Positions 32,760 through 43,878 of a stretch of 64,000 nucleotides of DNA are shown one piece after another; position 1 is the first letter of the stretch; each line of letters opens with the position of its first letter. The notes under the pieces were generated by a model. That model was not told the DNA's origin, ran no database searches, and was given only the letters and a program-made list of their open reading frames with translations. The stretch is taken from NCBI GenBank assembly GCA_963576475.1, contig OY754972.1, positions 9,941,062 to 10,005,061 of the forward strand. The letters run 5' to 3'. The position numbers and the translations under genes are program-made. This stretch comes from Molanna angustata. Its lineage: Eukaryota; Arthropoda; Insecta; Trichoptera; Molannidae.

Positions 32760-33245
32760 CCGTAAACCATCATATTTTATACCTACCTACAGTAAAAAAT
32801 GAACACCATATATGAAGGATATCCATAATAATACCGTGACCCCAAATTTCCATTGGCAAAGAGAAAAAACTTTCATCCCATTTGACTGTTCAAACACAAT
32901 TTCTCTAAGTACACGCGGGAAGGGTGGAGAGGGGGGGAGGTGGGGTTCGCCATCGCCATAGCCATTGGTTTAGCCACCAACCACCTCCCTGAAATGGATA
33001 TGGCGGCAAAAAAATACTTTCAGCCGCGGGCTCTCGGCAAACATTGGAACTACATACTTGTCAAAAAGTGGCAAATTATCTATATGTTCCACATACACCT
33101 ACGTCACTATATTCTAATCGAAACTACACACATCACTATGAACGGGGTCGGATTGATGAATATCAATTTTCAAACTATCTCTCCTCTCCACACCCTTTCA
33201 TAATCCAATTTTGAAAGATGATTTACTCTCCTCTAAAAAATGTTT
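32760..33245. other. Unassigned, partly GC-rich
   Basis: A G-rich run GGTGGAGAGGGGGGGAGGTG (32922-32941) precedes an 87-codon frame starting in the GC-richer part (AIAIAIGLATNHLPEMDMAA). It lacks splice signals and family resemblance, so I do not call it a gene. Confidence 0.3.
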
Positions 33246-33249
33246 CGTT

Positions 33250-33550
33250 GTCACTACATAGATGGCGACGGTGTTACAGCTTATTTTCAAGCGTTTGAAA
33301 TTTGACAGATGAATCAAGGGAAAATTATACGGGATGCATTAAAATACAACAACGAAACAATAGTATGATGTGTACGTAAATCCCATTTCCCTTGATTTTT
33401 TGATTTGGTCGCTCTTATTATTTAGTAATAATAATAGCGACTCGCGTGAAACTAGCCGATGACATGTCGTAAGCCATGTAGTTGCCTGATTTCCCTGGTC
33501 TTCTCTAAATAAATATTACGTTTTCGTCTTTCTTGAGATATAAAAAATTG
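33250..33550. mobile_element. Family F, partial copy 4
   Basis: CATAGATGGCGACGGTGTTA, GAAACTAGCCGATGACATGT and CGTAAGCCATGTAGTTGCCT. It ends ACGTTTTCGTCTTTCTTGAG. More diverged than the others. Confidence 0.6.
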
Positions 33551-33639
33551 TCATTAAAAATAACAAGCTATGTAGGTAGATGTCGCAATTTTCAACAAAA
33601 ATAATATGGATAATTTATGTAGTCCCGTTTTCGTGATTA

Positions 33640-34600
33640 CGAGGCATGCCTTTTAAGTTTTGTCGTTTGAAGAAAATAACACTACTTTAGTCTTATAGTA
33701 TCTTTTATAGTTTTTCAAAGTATTCACCAGGTAGTTTAATACCTACACTTTTCCATTCTCTCGAACCAGTTATTAAAACATTTATTCCACTCCAAAGTAG
33801 GGGTGTTCAATATGCCTGTCTTGAAGGCGTCGACTGCTTCTTCACTAGACTGGAATATTTGACCGCGAAGATTTTTCTTAAATCTAGGAAATGTAAAGAA
33901 ATAGTTAGGGCTTAGGTCAGGACTGTATGGAGGATGGTCAAGAATTTCTATGTTTTCCTGCTTCAAATACTGAATAGTTTGACGAGCGCTGTGTGAGCTT
34001 GCGTTATCATAGTATAGGATGATGCGTCGTTTTGGGTTAGATTTCCGAAGTTCGACGATGACTTGTGGTAAAAAAACTGTCGTATACCACTCAGCATTAA
34101 CCGTTCTATGTTCTTCAAGTGCAATTGTTGCAACATGACCGGTTTTCGCAGTGAACGTGGCCACCATCTTCTTTGGAGTGCTTCGAGAGCGAACAACTTT
34201 AGTCGGCTTTGGCTCATCTTGGAAGACCCGGACTGTAGATTGTTGTTTGAAATCAGGATCATAGGCATGGATCCAAGATTCGTAACCTCTGATAATGTCG
34301 TAGACGTGATTTGACTCTCCTCGGTTGAACCTTTGAAGAGTTTTCTTACACCATCTGATGCGGGCCTCCTTATTATCGTCGAAAAGCAAATGCGGGATCC
34401 AACGGAAAACTAGCTTTCTCACACCAAGTGCCATATGCAATATCTTCTGAATGGTTGTCCCTGAGATGCCTAATAACGCCTCTATCTCTTGATATGTCAC
34501 ATGAAGATCTTGGAGAATTAGTTGTCTCACAGCAATGATGTTTTCTTCAGTGAAGGCGGATTTTGGACGAACCCGTGTTAGGCCTCAATCCGCTTACTAA
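33640..34600 (-). pseudogene. Mariner (DD34D) transposase, catalytic residues lost
   Basis: The minus-strand frame (33736-34530, continuing upstream to a TGA near 34587) is open for about 280 codons. Residue numbers count from the first codon of the 33736-34530 frame. In order: a helix-turn-helix (TYQEIEALLGISGTTIQKI, 12-30), the linker motif RWIPHLL (43-49), then the catalytic core. The expected first Asp (TGDESW in relatives) is Tyr83 in RGYESW. The second, Asp175 in YDNASSH, is kept. The third, 34 residues on, is Tyr210 in SPDLSPNYFF instead of Asp. The C-terminus WFERMEKCRY is normal. The N-terminal 60-70 residues are missing and interrupted by the stop. A 3' terminal repeat candidate TTACGAGGCATGCCTTTTAA lies at 33637-33656. 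Without two of three metal ligands the enzyme could not transpose. Confidence 0.85.
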
Positions 34601-34619
34601 CATGTAACTTCATAGTGCA

Positions 34620-35165
34620 TTCTCTTCTTCTGGGTCACAATCCTAAGATTGGTCTGCACCAAACACTCGATCTTTCCACTTAACTCTATCATCCGCCAGT
34701 CTCTTCATCTCTTTGTAACTGCTACAGCGCACGTCACCGATTATCTGGTCTATATAGTTATTTCTGGGGCGACCTCTACAGTTACCCCCATCAATCATTC
34801 CTTCGACGATGGTAAAAAGCAGGCCTGGGTGCCGGATGTTGTGGCCTATCCAAGTTGTTCTCTGTTGGGCAATTTTTTTCATAATTTGCCTTGTCTCTCG
34901 AACCCTATTTAGTACCTCGTCGTTGCTGATGTGTTATGACTAGTCAACTTTAGCCATGCGTCTGTAGCACCACATCTCAAACGCAGCCAGACTTCCCGTT
35001 TCGCGTTGGCTGATGTTCCATGTTTCACAGCCATATAGCAGTACACTCCAGACAAGAGTCTTGATCAAATTTTTCCTAATTTTGATGGAAATGTTATGGG
35101 ATTAAAAAATTGCTGCCCAACTAGGTTTACCTGTTCTAGGGCGATCTTGGTCGAGTCATAAATTT
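34620..35165 (-). pseudogene. LINE ORF2 C-terminal region
   Basis: The minus strand reads VWSVLLYGCETWNISQRET, AAFEMWCYRRMAKVD, then RETRQIMKKIAQQRTTWIGH, GRPRNNYIDQIIGDV, DDRVKWKDRVFGADQ and a stop. LYG-x-ETW and AFEMW-x-xRRM are classic post-RT motifs of insect LINEs. Stops follow KVD. It abuts the truncated mariner, with the junction near 34610. Confidence 0.7.
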
Positions 35166-35169
35166 TTCC

Positions 35170-37185
35170 ACAAGTCACAAAGATGTTTGAATATTATGAA
35201 TTGGCAGCATTTTTTTCTTGAGTTTTTTTCATAATATATGAATGGGTATTTACAAAATAAGTGTACGTTATGAGCTGAGCCGCTCTCTGACATAGTCCTG
35301 ATGGTCTTGAGAGAGAGAGGATAATGGGAACGCAGAGGAATCACGTACGCCCAAATTATCGGCACTAAATACATTTTCATAGGTAATAAATAACCGAGGG
35401 AAGTATTTTTATGATAATTGAGCACATCATTCCCGCCCATAGGAATCCCAATAATGTGCCATTAATACCAATAATAATCCCGGTAATGCCCGGCCTTTCA
35501 CATCTTACTACTATACCTAACCCCAAAACATTTACAGGCTCTTCTTCATACATGTCATCTTCATACCTACACGATACTCATAATCCTAATTATTACTGTC
35601 GATGGCAATATTATGTATAGTTGAAGAATACGTTCAAAAGTATAAACCCTTATAAGCAAATTATTAGATATTTTAAGATATTTAGTTTTCTATAAAAACT
35701 ATGTAGGTATGTATGTCAGGATAAATAGTTTTCCTACCCAGAATATGAAAACAGCATGATGGTATGTATGTATATATGTTTGGAGATTAAGTATCAAACT
35801 ATTGAGTCCCCGTAGATATTGTGTAGTGCACACTGCAATAGAAATTGTATGAAACGATGTCGTCACCATATTCAATTTTTACGAACATTGTTTAAAAAAG
35901 TTTCAGAACTGACTACAATGTATATATTTTTTTAGAAAGTTAAACACATAAAATATATCACAAATAAATGTTTTATTTAGTAAAAAATGTTTGAGAAACT
36001 CTGGAACTTATAAAAGGGGAAAAATGAGATTATGTATTTGTCTATATTTATACCGATTTTTTTCTTTCTAGCTTTTATGGTTTTTGAGAGATATGGAAAA
36101 ATAAAGTAAAAATACAAAAGTTTATAACACCTGACTGAAACAAAAATTCGAAATTCAGTGTATAAAATTTTTCGTAGGCCTAAAATTTTCGATATTTTAG
36201 GATGAGAATCAAGCGGATAAAAAGTTATAAAGGGGGGGGGAACAGACACATAGACACTAAATATTCTACTCAGAATTCTTTGAAAAAAAACTGAAATAAG
36301 TAAGTAACCTAAGGGATAACCTCCCTAAATTATTTATATACCTATTATCTATTAAAAATGTTTATTGTTTATTAAGAAAAAAAAAATTGTTTTTAACGAA
36401 AAAATAAATTATTCAATTGGAATCAAGAACTTTGTCAAAATAATATAAATCGCATCTGATAATAAAAATGAATCATGATAATTCATTAAAGTTATTTCTT
36501 TATTAATTCTTTACTTGTTTTTATTATTTATGGCCTTTTATTTGTTATTGTGTAACTCTGCAAACTACATTGTGAATACTGTAAAGTTGCAGATAAACGT
36601 CAACTTAACATATTGCTATTAGTTATACACATTTATATTAACTGTAACTGTTTGTATTCCTTAATAAATAAAATAAAAATAAAATAAAATATTATTGAAA
36701 ATCTTCAAAACAGTCCATGATTCACATACCTGCATACTTATTATTTTCTGTTATTAAAAATTAATCAAATGATATTATATCCATATAAATTTCAATCAAA
36801 AATCAGCTGTCAAATGTAAAAATGTCAAAATCACTTGTATTGGTTTGGTTGCGCGATTAAAATATAAAAATACACATTTTCACTCATTCTCTGAGAATTG
36901 TAAGTCTTCGTTTGGACCACAGCATCCGTCTATTATGATGGAGTTAATGTTGAAAATTATCAAACCTCGTTGCTTCGATTTCAATCCCTTATAATTATTT
37001 TAAATGCTCTCGTGATGGCTATTGCTCGCGGTGTCGTGTCGTATTTCCATAAGCTACTTTTAATTTTTCGAGAAAATAATAAACTTAAATACGATGTCGC
37101 AATTGGGAGAAAACAACTGGTAGTCATTAATCATACAATAAAAATATTGTTATTCGTGATTTAAATAGCAAGTATAATATGTATT
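35170..37185. other. Long AT-rich stretch, no gene recognised
   Basis: About 2 kb with no exon-like frame that I can support. It contains a G10 run (36230-36240) and simple TAAAATAAAA repeats near 36665. A small frame at 35411-35620 lacks any family resemblance. Confidence 0.4.
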
Positions 37186-37194
37186 TCTATTTAA

Positions 37195-38262
37195 GGGGGG
37201 GGGGAATGCTGCCAACGTACCTATTTTTCAATTTGATATACCATCATTATTTCTAATCAAATCGTTTTGAAAAAAAATAATTTAGATAGTTTGGGTATTA
37301 ATAAAGAAAAATATTTCTTTACTTTTTAAATTAATTTATATTTTTAATAAATAAAAATAAAAACACTTGTTTAAAATTAATTCCACTATATATTTGAGGA
37401 CTACAACCTACGACCGGTTTCGTGCTAAGCACATTTTCAAGTAGTAAATATAAGTCCATCAAGAACTGACGATCAAAGAGTTAAATCTAATTAAATCAGC
37501 GAATACGGCTTAACTGATCGACTTATATTTACTACTTGAAAATGTGCTTAGCACGAAACCGGTCGTAGGTTGTAGTCCTCAAATATATAGTGGAATTAAT
37601 TTTAAACAAGTGTTTTTATTTTTATTTATTAAAAATATAAATTAATTTAAATGGAATTCCATCAAGAACTGACGATCAAAAAGTTAAATCTAATATTTAC
37701 TTTTTGATAATATTCTGTATAAATTCTTGTAAAAAATAATGGCATACCCCGATTTTCAACGTTTATCTTATATTTTTAATAAAATATAAGATGTAGTCAA
37801 CATATTTTTTTTAAATTAAAGAAGACAATAATATTTAAAAAAAAATATGATGTGACGTTGCATTAATGCTTCAGGTTTAGTAAATAAACCTAAAAAACAT
37901 TTATTTTCCATTCAGCGCCATTGCGAAATAAAAGTTTTTTTGGTTTATTAACTTAACCTGATGCATTAATGCAACGTTACATCATATTTTTCAAGATATT
38001 TTGATCTTCTTTAATTTATAAAAAAATATAATGCTCTATACCTTATAGTTTTTTAGAAATTTAACATAAATGTCAATAATCGGGGTATGCTTATTATTTT
38101 CCTACAAGAATATATACAGAACATAATTAAAAAGTTTAGGTATATTTTTCTTTATTAATACCTATCCAAACTAATTAGGTTATTTTTTTCAAAATGATTC
38201 GTTTTGTAGTAATGATGCAAATTCAAATTGAAAAAATAGGTACGTTGGCAGCAGTCACCCTC
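37195..38262. mobile_element. TTAA-flanked inverted-repeat element
   Basis: TTAA at 37191-37194 and 38263-38266 bounds long inverted repeats of about 330-345 bp. The left arm begins GGGGGGGGGGAATGCTGCCA and the right (inverted) GAGGGTGACTGCTGCCAACG, and both continue CCAACGTACCTATTTTTCAA. The centre lies near 37915-37930 (CATTCAGCGCCATTGCG). TTAA targets suggest a piggyBac-type element mobilised in trans, an inference only. The left arm holds a later insertion at 37328-37695. No coding capacity. Confidence 0.8.
37328..37695. mobile_element. Hairpin insertion inside the TTAA element
   Basis: Flanked by TTTACTTTTT on both sides (37318-37327 and 37696-37705), which looks like a target duplication. 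It contains two perfectly complementary arms of about 126 bp (TTATATTTTTAATAAATAAA ... CTACAACCTACGACCGGTTT and mirror) around a 70-bp loop. A 37-bp phrase, CCATCAAGAACTGACGATCA onwards, occurs once in the loop and once after the right arm. The arms show no mismatch by eye, implying recent origin or gene conversion. Confidence 0.8.
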
Positions 38263-38269
38263 TTAAGTT

Positions 38270-38740
38270 TTGTTCATACCTATGTATTGAACACTGATTT
38301 TTTTAATCTATTTCGAGGTAAAAAATAAAATTTACTAATATAAATAATGAATATTTTATGGCATAGAATGTATATATATATTTTTGACAGTTAAATCAAC
38401 ATAAATAGGTAAAGGAGAAACAAATTAGACCTCAATTCGATCTTATTTTTTTGCTGTGCATTTTCGTCTCAACCTTTAATTTATGTAACTAAAACGTTTT
38501 TTATTCATCAAGTATTAGTATTCATTTATATTATTTCATATTTAAAGCATCATTCTATTTTTTATAAAAAAAAAAGTAACAGCCACTAGAATTAGCGATT
38601 GAAACCTTTTTCGCCTTTCAAATGCGATATTGATATAATTGGAGTTTCTTTGAATGTTTTTTATTTCAATCAAGCTCTTCTACAAATTTGAAAGAATTAT
38701 TTCATAATTTTCTACGGACGTTACTTGAAAATATTTCGAA
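38270..38740. other. AT-rich stretch, nothing recognised
   Basis: No feature seen. Confidence 0.35.
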
Positions 38741-38746
38741 TAATAC

Positions 38747-39130
38747 TTACTTACTTCCGATGGCCATGCAACTCCGGTATAGAGCTTTAGCCTCCTGAAC
38801 AATAGCTTTCCAAGCCTTCCTGTCAGCTGCAGTGGACTCCTTATCATCACAAGCATTCAGCACGTTCAAATCTCGGGTAACATTGTCCATCAATATTTGC
38901 CTTGGTCTTCCCAGGGGTCTCTTGCCCACAGGGTTTTTTGCAGGATACGTTTTGTGGTTCTTTCTTCCCCTGATCTGACAACATGTCCAATCCAGGCTAA
39001 TCTTCTGGACCTGATTTCGCTGGTGATTAAAGGTTGTCCTGTCAATGCACGAATTTCCTCATTGCTTCATGGTCTCCAGGTACCTGCCGCAATTCCTGGT
39101 CTTGGGCCTAATATTTTACGCAATATCCTG
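38747..39130 (-). pseudogene. LINE ORF2 3' end
   Basis: The minus strand gives SLDWTCCQIRGRKNHKTYPA, then VGKRPLGRPRQILMDNVTRD and DRKAWKAIVQEAKALY, stop. The GKRP-x-GRPR and DR-x-x-W-x-x-x-V-x-EAKA motifs are typical of insect LINE C-termini. The frame upstream is broken. Confidence 0.6.
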
Positions 39131-39134
39131 TTTT

Positions 39135-39600
39135 CAAATGTTAGCAGTAATAATACGGAAAATAAATTTCATTATATAATGGCGATTTCTTTATCAAACA
39201 TTGTGTTTTTTACTAGTATTCATATATTATTTAAATATAAGGAGCTTGAACAGTCGACGAGAGTGTAATATACTGCGCATGGATGTAAAGGAAGTCAGGA
39301 ATGTGTGCAAAAATAGAGGAATATGGCGTTCGTTTATTAATGCTTGCTCCGTATGGAACATGGCGTGATGGCATGTATGTATGATTATTGTGTTATATTC
39401 TATTTGATTATAACGTAGCGTTCTGAGTAAAATACAACATCAGAATAATACTCTTTATAACTGTTGTGAAAAATACTTAGTAAATAACCAATTGCTATCT
39501 TATTCTTCTTTAGAAATTATTAAAAAATATATATATGATCTTCATCCATGTCGATCGCTAAACAATCTCTCCGATTGTTAAAAATGAACAACTCGTCCAA
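39135..39600. other. Unassigned, with repeat I copy 2 at 39318-39380
   Basis: GGCGTTCGTTTATTAATGCT ... GAACATGGCGTGATGGCATG is repeat I. Nothing else was recognised. Confidence 0.4.
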
Positions 39601-39631
39601 TCTTAACACGATTCGTTCTGCGTTACTTCAC

Positions 39632-39870
39632 CTAGGACCGCACAACACCAACAACGTCTACAAAAAAAAAGAAGAAGAAACGAATACGTGGTGGATTCGT
39701 TTTTAAATTACGTGAAATCATTCCACAATTACCGATACGTGATAATAAGATTTGTCTAATAATAATTTCAATACTGTCCGTATAAATCCCAAACGGCGAT
39801 CCAGGGGCCGTCTCCATCGTAGGTTCAAATAAGGAGTTGTATCAGACGCAAAGAAATTTTGGGCGCCAAA
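39632..39870 (-). other. Possible LTR-retrotransposon leader (weak)
   Basis: On the minus strand, TTTGGCGCCCAAAATTTC resembles the tRNA primer-binding site of insect LTR elements (TGGCGCC family). It is followed about 40 bp later by an ATG with a 61-codon frame (METAPGSPFGIYTDSIEIII). I could not find a matching LTR end (CA) directly upstream nor a second LTR, so this stays a weak suggestion. Confidence 0.2.
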
Positions 39871-40264
39871 CTTAACAAAAAATTAAATTATAAAATAAAA
39901 AGTAATCTGTGAAAATAAAAGAAAAAAAAATAATCCATCCATATTTTTTTTATAGAATAATTTATTTTGTAGCAGCACTCCTGGAGCTGCAACATATATA
40001 TCATGATTCTCGAACGCTTCCGAAGATTTACGAAGATCGACGAATCACAGCGCACCGCTGTTGATTCAAGCCAATGTATCTACAGATTATTCGTGTGTTG
40101 ACCGTTGAATAGATTAGAGTCGCGATTAATTTTTATTCACTAGTTCCGACCCACAACATCACAAATTTATCAAGTTATTTTTTATATTGTATTTTCAATT
40201 GTTACGAATAATCCAGTGTTGATCATATAAGTAGTTCTTTCATTGAAATCCTTCATCACAATAA

Positions 40265-40652
40265 AATTATATATTCTTTCTTCTTCTTCTTCTTCGTTTC
40301 TTCAATGCTGAGGGTCGCGATCTATGGGGCCGCCAATGGACAGAACTAGTCGCCTACAGTCCTCTCTGCTCTCCGCAGCTCGCACCGCCGAATAAAGGTC
40401 ATTCCCGGTCATCTCCTTAATTTGGTCACACCATCGCGCAGGAGATCTGCCTCTACTTATTTTGCATGGTACACTTCCTGTGATAATACTTTTTTCTCTT
40501 TTTTCTCTCCTGGCGATGTGACCAAAGAAGCTCAATACCCGGCGGCTGCATACTGTAGACAATCTTTCTTTTATCTTGAGCTCTTTAAGGACCGAGTCAT
40601 TTGTTCTTCTTGCAGTCCACGGAATCAATTGCGTCAATCCTGTCACGATCAC
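40265..40652 (-). pseudogene. LINE ORF2 3' end with (GAA)n tail
   Basis: The minus strand is open for 116 codons: LIPWTARRTNDSVLKELKI, LSTVCSRRVLSFFGHIARR, ISRGRSPARWCDQIKEMTGN and SREDCRRLVLSI. It ends in GATCGCGACCCTCAGCATTG and a GAA-rich tail at 40270-40297. Same lineage as 2860-3760 and 50544-50786. 5'-truncated; no RT core. Confidence 0.7.
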
Positions 40653-40654
40653 AG

Positions 40655-41315
40655 GACTTCATTGTTCATTGTCCTGACTTCATTGGACAATGAAAATTAT
40701 ATATTATCAATTATTTAATAACTGACATAAGCAATATCATACTTGGAGGTATATGTTTTAAATAAAATAGAATCCCTTTAGAACACGCAACATTCTGTAA
40801 TACAATATTTCTTCATTAATAAATAGATATATACCACCAAAATTTTTTAGTATTTAAACATTGACAAATATTTGTCAATGTCAATATGAAGGACATTCAA
40901 ATATTGATGACTGATACTCAAGGGAAGGTAGGCGCCTTTTATGTTTAACTCGCCGGGCGCCATGGGCCACAGATCCGTCCCCGTTCGATCCGATGTGATG
41001 TCCATGAAATCGGACGGTATATTCATATTTTAATGATTATATTTCTTTCTTTTATCGAATACATTAGCTAATTACGTACGTAATGTATCCCCAGGCAATA
41101 TTATACATACAACTATGTACAATAATCATTTTCGGACTAATCGATAAACAAAATATTATAAAAGATGGACAGGGTCGTTAACCAGTTTTAAAATAACCGA
41201 TAAATACGGCCCAGGATATGTATCGCCTAAAAAATTTACATTTTTTAAAACAGAATATTTTAATTGCCTTACTGGGAATAAATCTAAACATAGACAAGTG
41301 CCTTGTGGCCAACGC
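40655..41315. other. Unassigned
   Basis: A GC-rich patch (CGCCGGGCGCCATGGGCCAC, 40951-40970) is isolated. AATATTTGTCAATG occurs with its inverse near 40865-40885. No gene recognised. Confidence 0.35.
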
Positions 41316-41317
41316 GA

Positions 41318-41886
41318 ATGAAAAAACGAGTGGGTTGTGGCCAACGCTAAACTCCTCACTAACAAGTCATTCTATAAAGTATTCAAATTTTGTATGGTAA
41401 TTCCAACATTTTCATGAAATGAGTGTTAAATTATTTTTTATTTAAATATTTTATTATGAAAACTTGATAACTCTTCAATGCCATTATATGAAAGTGATGT
41501 GCCTTTTTACCAATTTGAAAACAAAAATTTCAAATTTTAAGTTTCCTGAGCTTGGGGACACTTTGAAATATTTGACAGTTAAAAAAATTGAGAAGCACTA
41601 TTCATATATCGTTCAAAATCTAATGGGATCTAATCGAGTATTAGATATACATATTTGCAAAATTTTAATAGAATCGAATGAGTACTTTAGTCTATAATCG
41701 ATAAAGTAAAAAATGAACACGCCGTACATAGCACACACACACACACAGATACATTGTGATGAAACTTTCAGAATACAATCTCAGCATGATACTAGTTGAT
41801 AATCTGCAAAAAAAAATACCCTTAAAAATTGCGAAATCATAACTCCCCACTATATCACCTTGTGTTAGTGAGGAGTAAAAATATAT
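41318..41886 (+). mobile_element. Element E, copy 4 (best full-length)
   Basis: Runs from AACGAGTGGGTTGTGGCCAA through CTCCTCACTAAC to GTTAGTGAGGAGTAAAAATA. Its 13-bp inner inverted motif is ACTCCTCACTAAC / GTTAGTGAGGAGT. Internal marks include a (CA)n run at 41735-41752 and CGATAAAGTAAAAAATGAAC. A 77-codon frame inside (41464-41697) is not conserved in other copies. Confidence 0.85.
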
Positions 41887-41929
41887 TTTAAAAGAAAACC
41901 ACAAAAGAAGTAAGTATGCATTTATTTTT

Positions 41930-42490
41930 ACTCCTCACTAACCCACGAGGATGTAGTAGGATGTCATGAATTCAAATTTTTCAAGGTTTATTATTTTTAT
42001 TAGAGATTATCAACTAGTATCATGCTGAGATTGTATTCTTTAAGTTTCATCACAATTTATCTGTGTGTATGTGCTGTGTACTGTGTGATATTTACTATAT
42101 ACGGCGTGTTTATTCTACTTTATCGATTATAGACTATAGTACTTATTTGATTATTTTCAAATTTTGTTAATTTTATATATCTAATCCTCGCTTAAACCTC
42201 ATTACATTTTGAGGATATATGAATAGTACTTCTCATTTTTTTTAACTGTTAAATATTTCGAAGAGAAAATTTTAATTTGATATTTTTATTTTCAAATTAG
42301 TAAAAAGGTACATCACTTTCATAAAATGGCATTGAAGAATTATCAATTTTCCATAATAAAATATTTAAATCAAAAATAATTTATTAAACCCTTTCATGAA
42401 AATGATGAAAAGTTTCCATACAAAATTTTAATACTTTGTGGAGTGACCCGGTTGCGAGGAGTATTGCATTGGCCACAACCCACTCGTTAT
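41930..42490 (-). mobile_element. Element E, copy 5, inverted next to copy 4
   Basis: The plus strand begins TTTTTACTCCTCACTAACCC and ends TGGCCACAACCCACTCGTTA, the reverse of copy 4, with only about 45 bp between the two right ends. The pair could form a hairpin of about 550 bp. Identity is moderate, so the copies are not a recent inverted duplication. Confidence 0.85.
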
Positions 42491-42519
42491 TTATAGTTCG
42501 CTATCAATCTTAATTGCTG

Positions 42520-42660
42520 TTGTAGGTACATACATTATTTTGTAATACTTTGCTATCTGGTTGGTTGGAGGAAATTGCCTAATGGCATTTACCCCGCCAG
42601 TGCGCAATATATTTGTATAATATATATATTTGTATATATTGTACTAAAAAACAAAATAAA
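42520..42660 (+). repeat. Repeat family D, copy 3 (3' part)
   Basis: TCTGGTTGGTTGGAGGAAAT, TGCCTAATGGCATTTACCCC and GCCAGTGCGCAATATATTTG match the D core and tail. Confidence 0.65.
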
Positions 42661-42717
42661 TTATGTAGTATGGAGCCAAGTAAAAAAAAATGACAAATAA
42701 TTTGAACAACATTACTT

Positions 42718-42925
42718 TTGTGCCGACCGCCGTGGATCAGTTGGAAAGCCCTTGGCTTCTGTGCGGGTGTCCTGAGTTTGCGATCCCCAGCAGAGGAGAA
42801 ATTTATTTAAATCAGTTTCTCACGCAAAGAATACTTTTCTGGGCTGTAAACACTCTGGTCAATCAGAATAAATTGCCATATTGTGGTAATAAAATCGCCA
42901 CTTGCGAAGGGTGCAAGTAAGTGTT
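42718..42925 (+). mobile_element. SINE family C (full-length)
   Basis: Head GTGCCGACCGCCGTGGATCA plus GTTGG (A-box region), B-box-like GAGTTTGCGATCCCCAGCAG, body GAGGAGAAATTTATTTAAAT and TTTTCTGGGCTG. The core AATTGCCATATTGTGGTAAT and CGCCACTTGCGAAGGGTGCA end in an ATT-rich tail. A 76-codon frame through it is incidental. Confidence 0.8.
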
Positions 42926-42929
42926 TATT

Positions 42930-43500
42930 ATTATTTATTTTTCCAAACCGTGAAGGCATTTTGAATGTTATGACATATGAAATCATTGAAAATAAAATGC
43001 ATTCTCTAAATATTTATTTATTTGTAACATACATGAATTTTTTACGAAAAAATAAGGTTTAGCAACAATAATAAAAAACGCAATAGACAATGGAAGGTAC
43101 ACAGTGTACCTACGTTGTACATCCATACCATCGACACTCATCAAACATTAACTGACAGCAAAGTTTCAACTGTTTTTGTTCTCCAATATGCTTGGTATAG
43201 TCCCTGTGTTATATTGAAAGCAGTCTTTGGTCTTTGTTATACGACTAATTTTATTATAACCCATTGTGAAATTATTTTTATGCTTTCTATAATTTTTTGA
43301 TGGAGTTGTTTTCCGTTGTCTCTATTTAAATTATATATACTGAAATAGTTATAGCGTCATTGTTATTTTTCTTAATTTAATTTCGTAGTATATTTAGACA
43401 TTTTCATTGGGTAGTAATTTATATTTAGTCAAGATAGAAAAAAATGTGGCGTTCGAATCTCTCTTCCTTCTCATTGAAGGACATGGCGTGATGGTATGTG
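42930..43500. other. Unassigned, with repeat I copy 3 at 43443-43505
   Basis: GGCGTTCGAATCTCTCTTCC ... GGACATGGCGTGATGGTATG is repeat I. The remainder is AT-rich without signals. Confidence 0.4.
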
Positions 43501-43549
43501 TGTGATGGTAACTTTCTTAAAATTCCCCTATACGTGTTATACAGATTGT

Positions 43550-43865
43550 AGCCGCCTTTGGAAATTGAAGAGTTTGGTGATTTTTCTCATAATTCCTATC
43601 ATCAGGACTCGATGAAACTTATGTGTGATCACCTCTGAAGTACTCCCATCCTATTAAAAAAAGAACAATTAGAATCGGATAGTATGGTACCTAAATAATT
43701 ACTATCGCTGAAGTGAAAATTGAAAAATTTGATGATTTTCTCATGGATCCCATAATCAGGTCTTGACCACATTGAAATGGAACCAATCAGAAGATACCCC
43801 TTTTCTAATGGAAAAAGAATCATCGAAATCGGACAACGCAGTAAAAAGAAATCGCTGAACATACA
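43550..43865. repeat. Diverged tandem dimer
   Basis: Two units of about 155 bp share GGAAATTGAAGAGTTTGGTG / TGAAAATTGAAAAATTTGAT, TTTTCTCATAATTCC / TTTCTCATGGATCCC and AAAGAACAATTAGAATCGGA / AAAGAATCATCGAAATCGGA. Unit two ends AAATCGCTGAACATAC. No coding capacity. Confidence 0.6.
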
Positions 43866-43878
43866 TTAAAAAAACTTC

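Noticed and set aside
32940..33203. 87-residue ORF in a GC-rich patch
   Set aside because: No homology recognised, no splice sites, and the tail is low-information. Likely chance.
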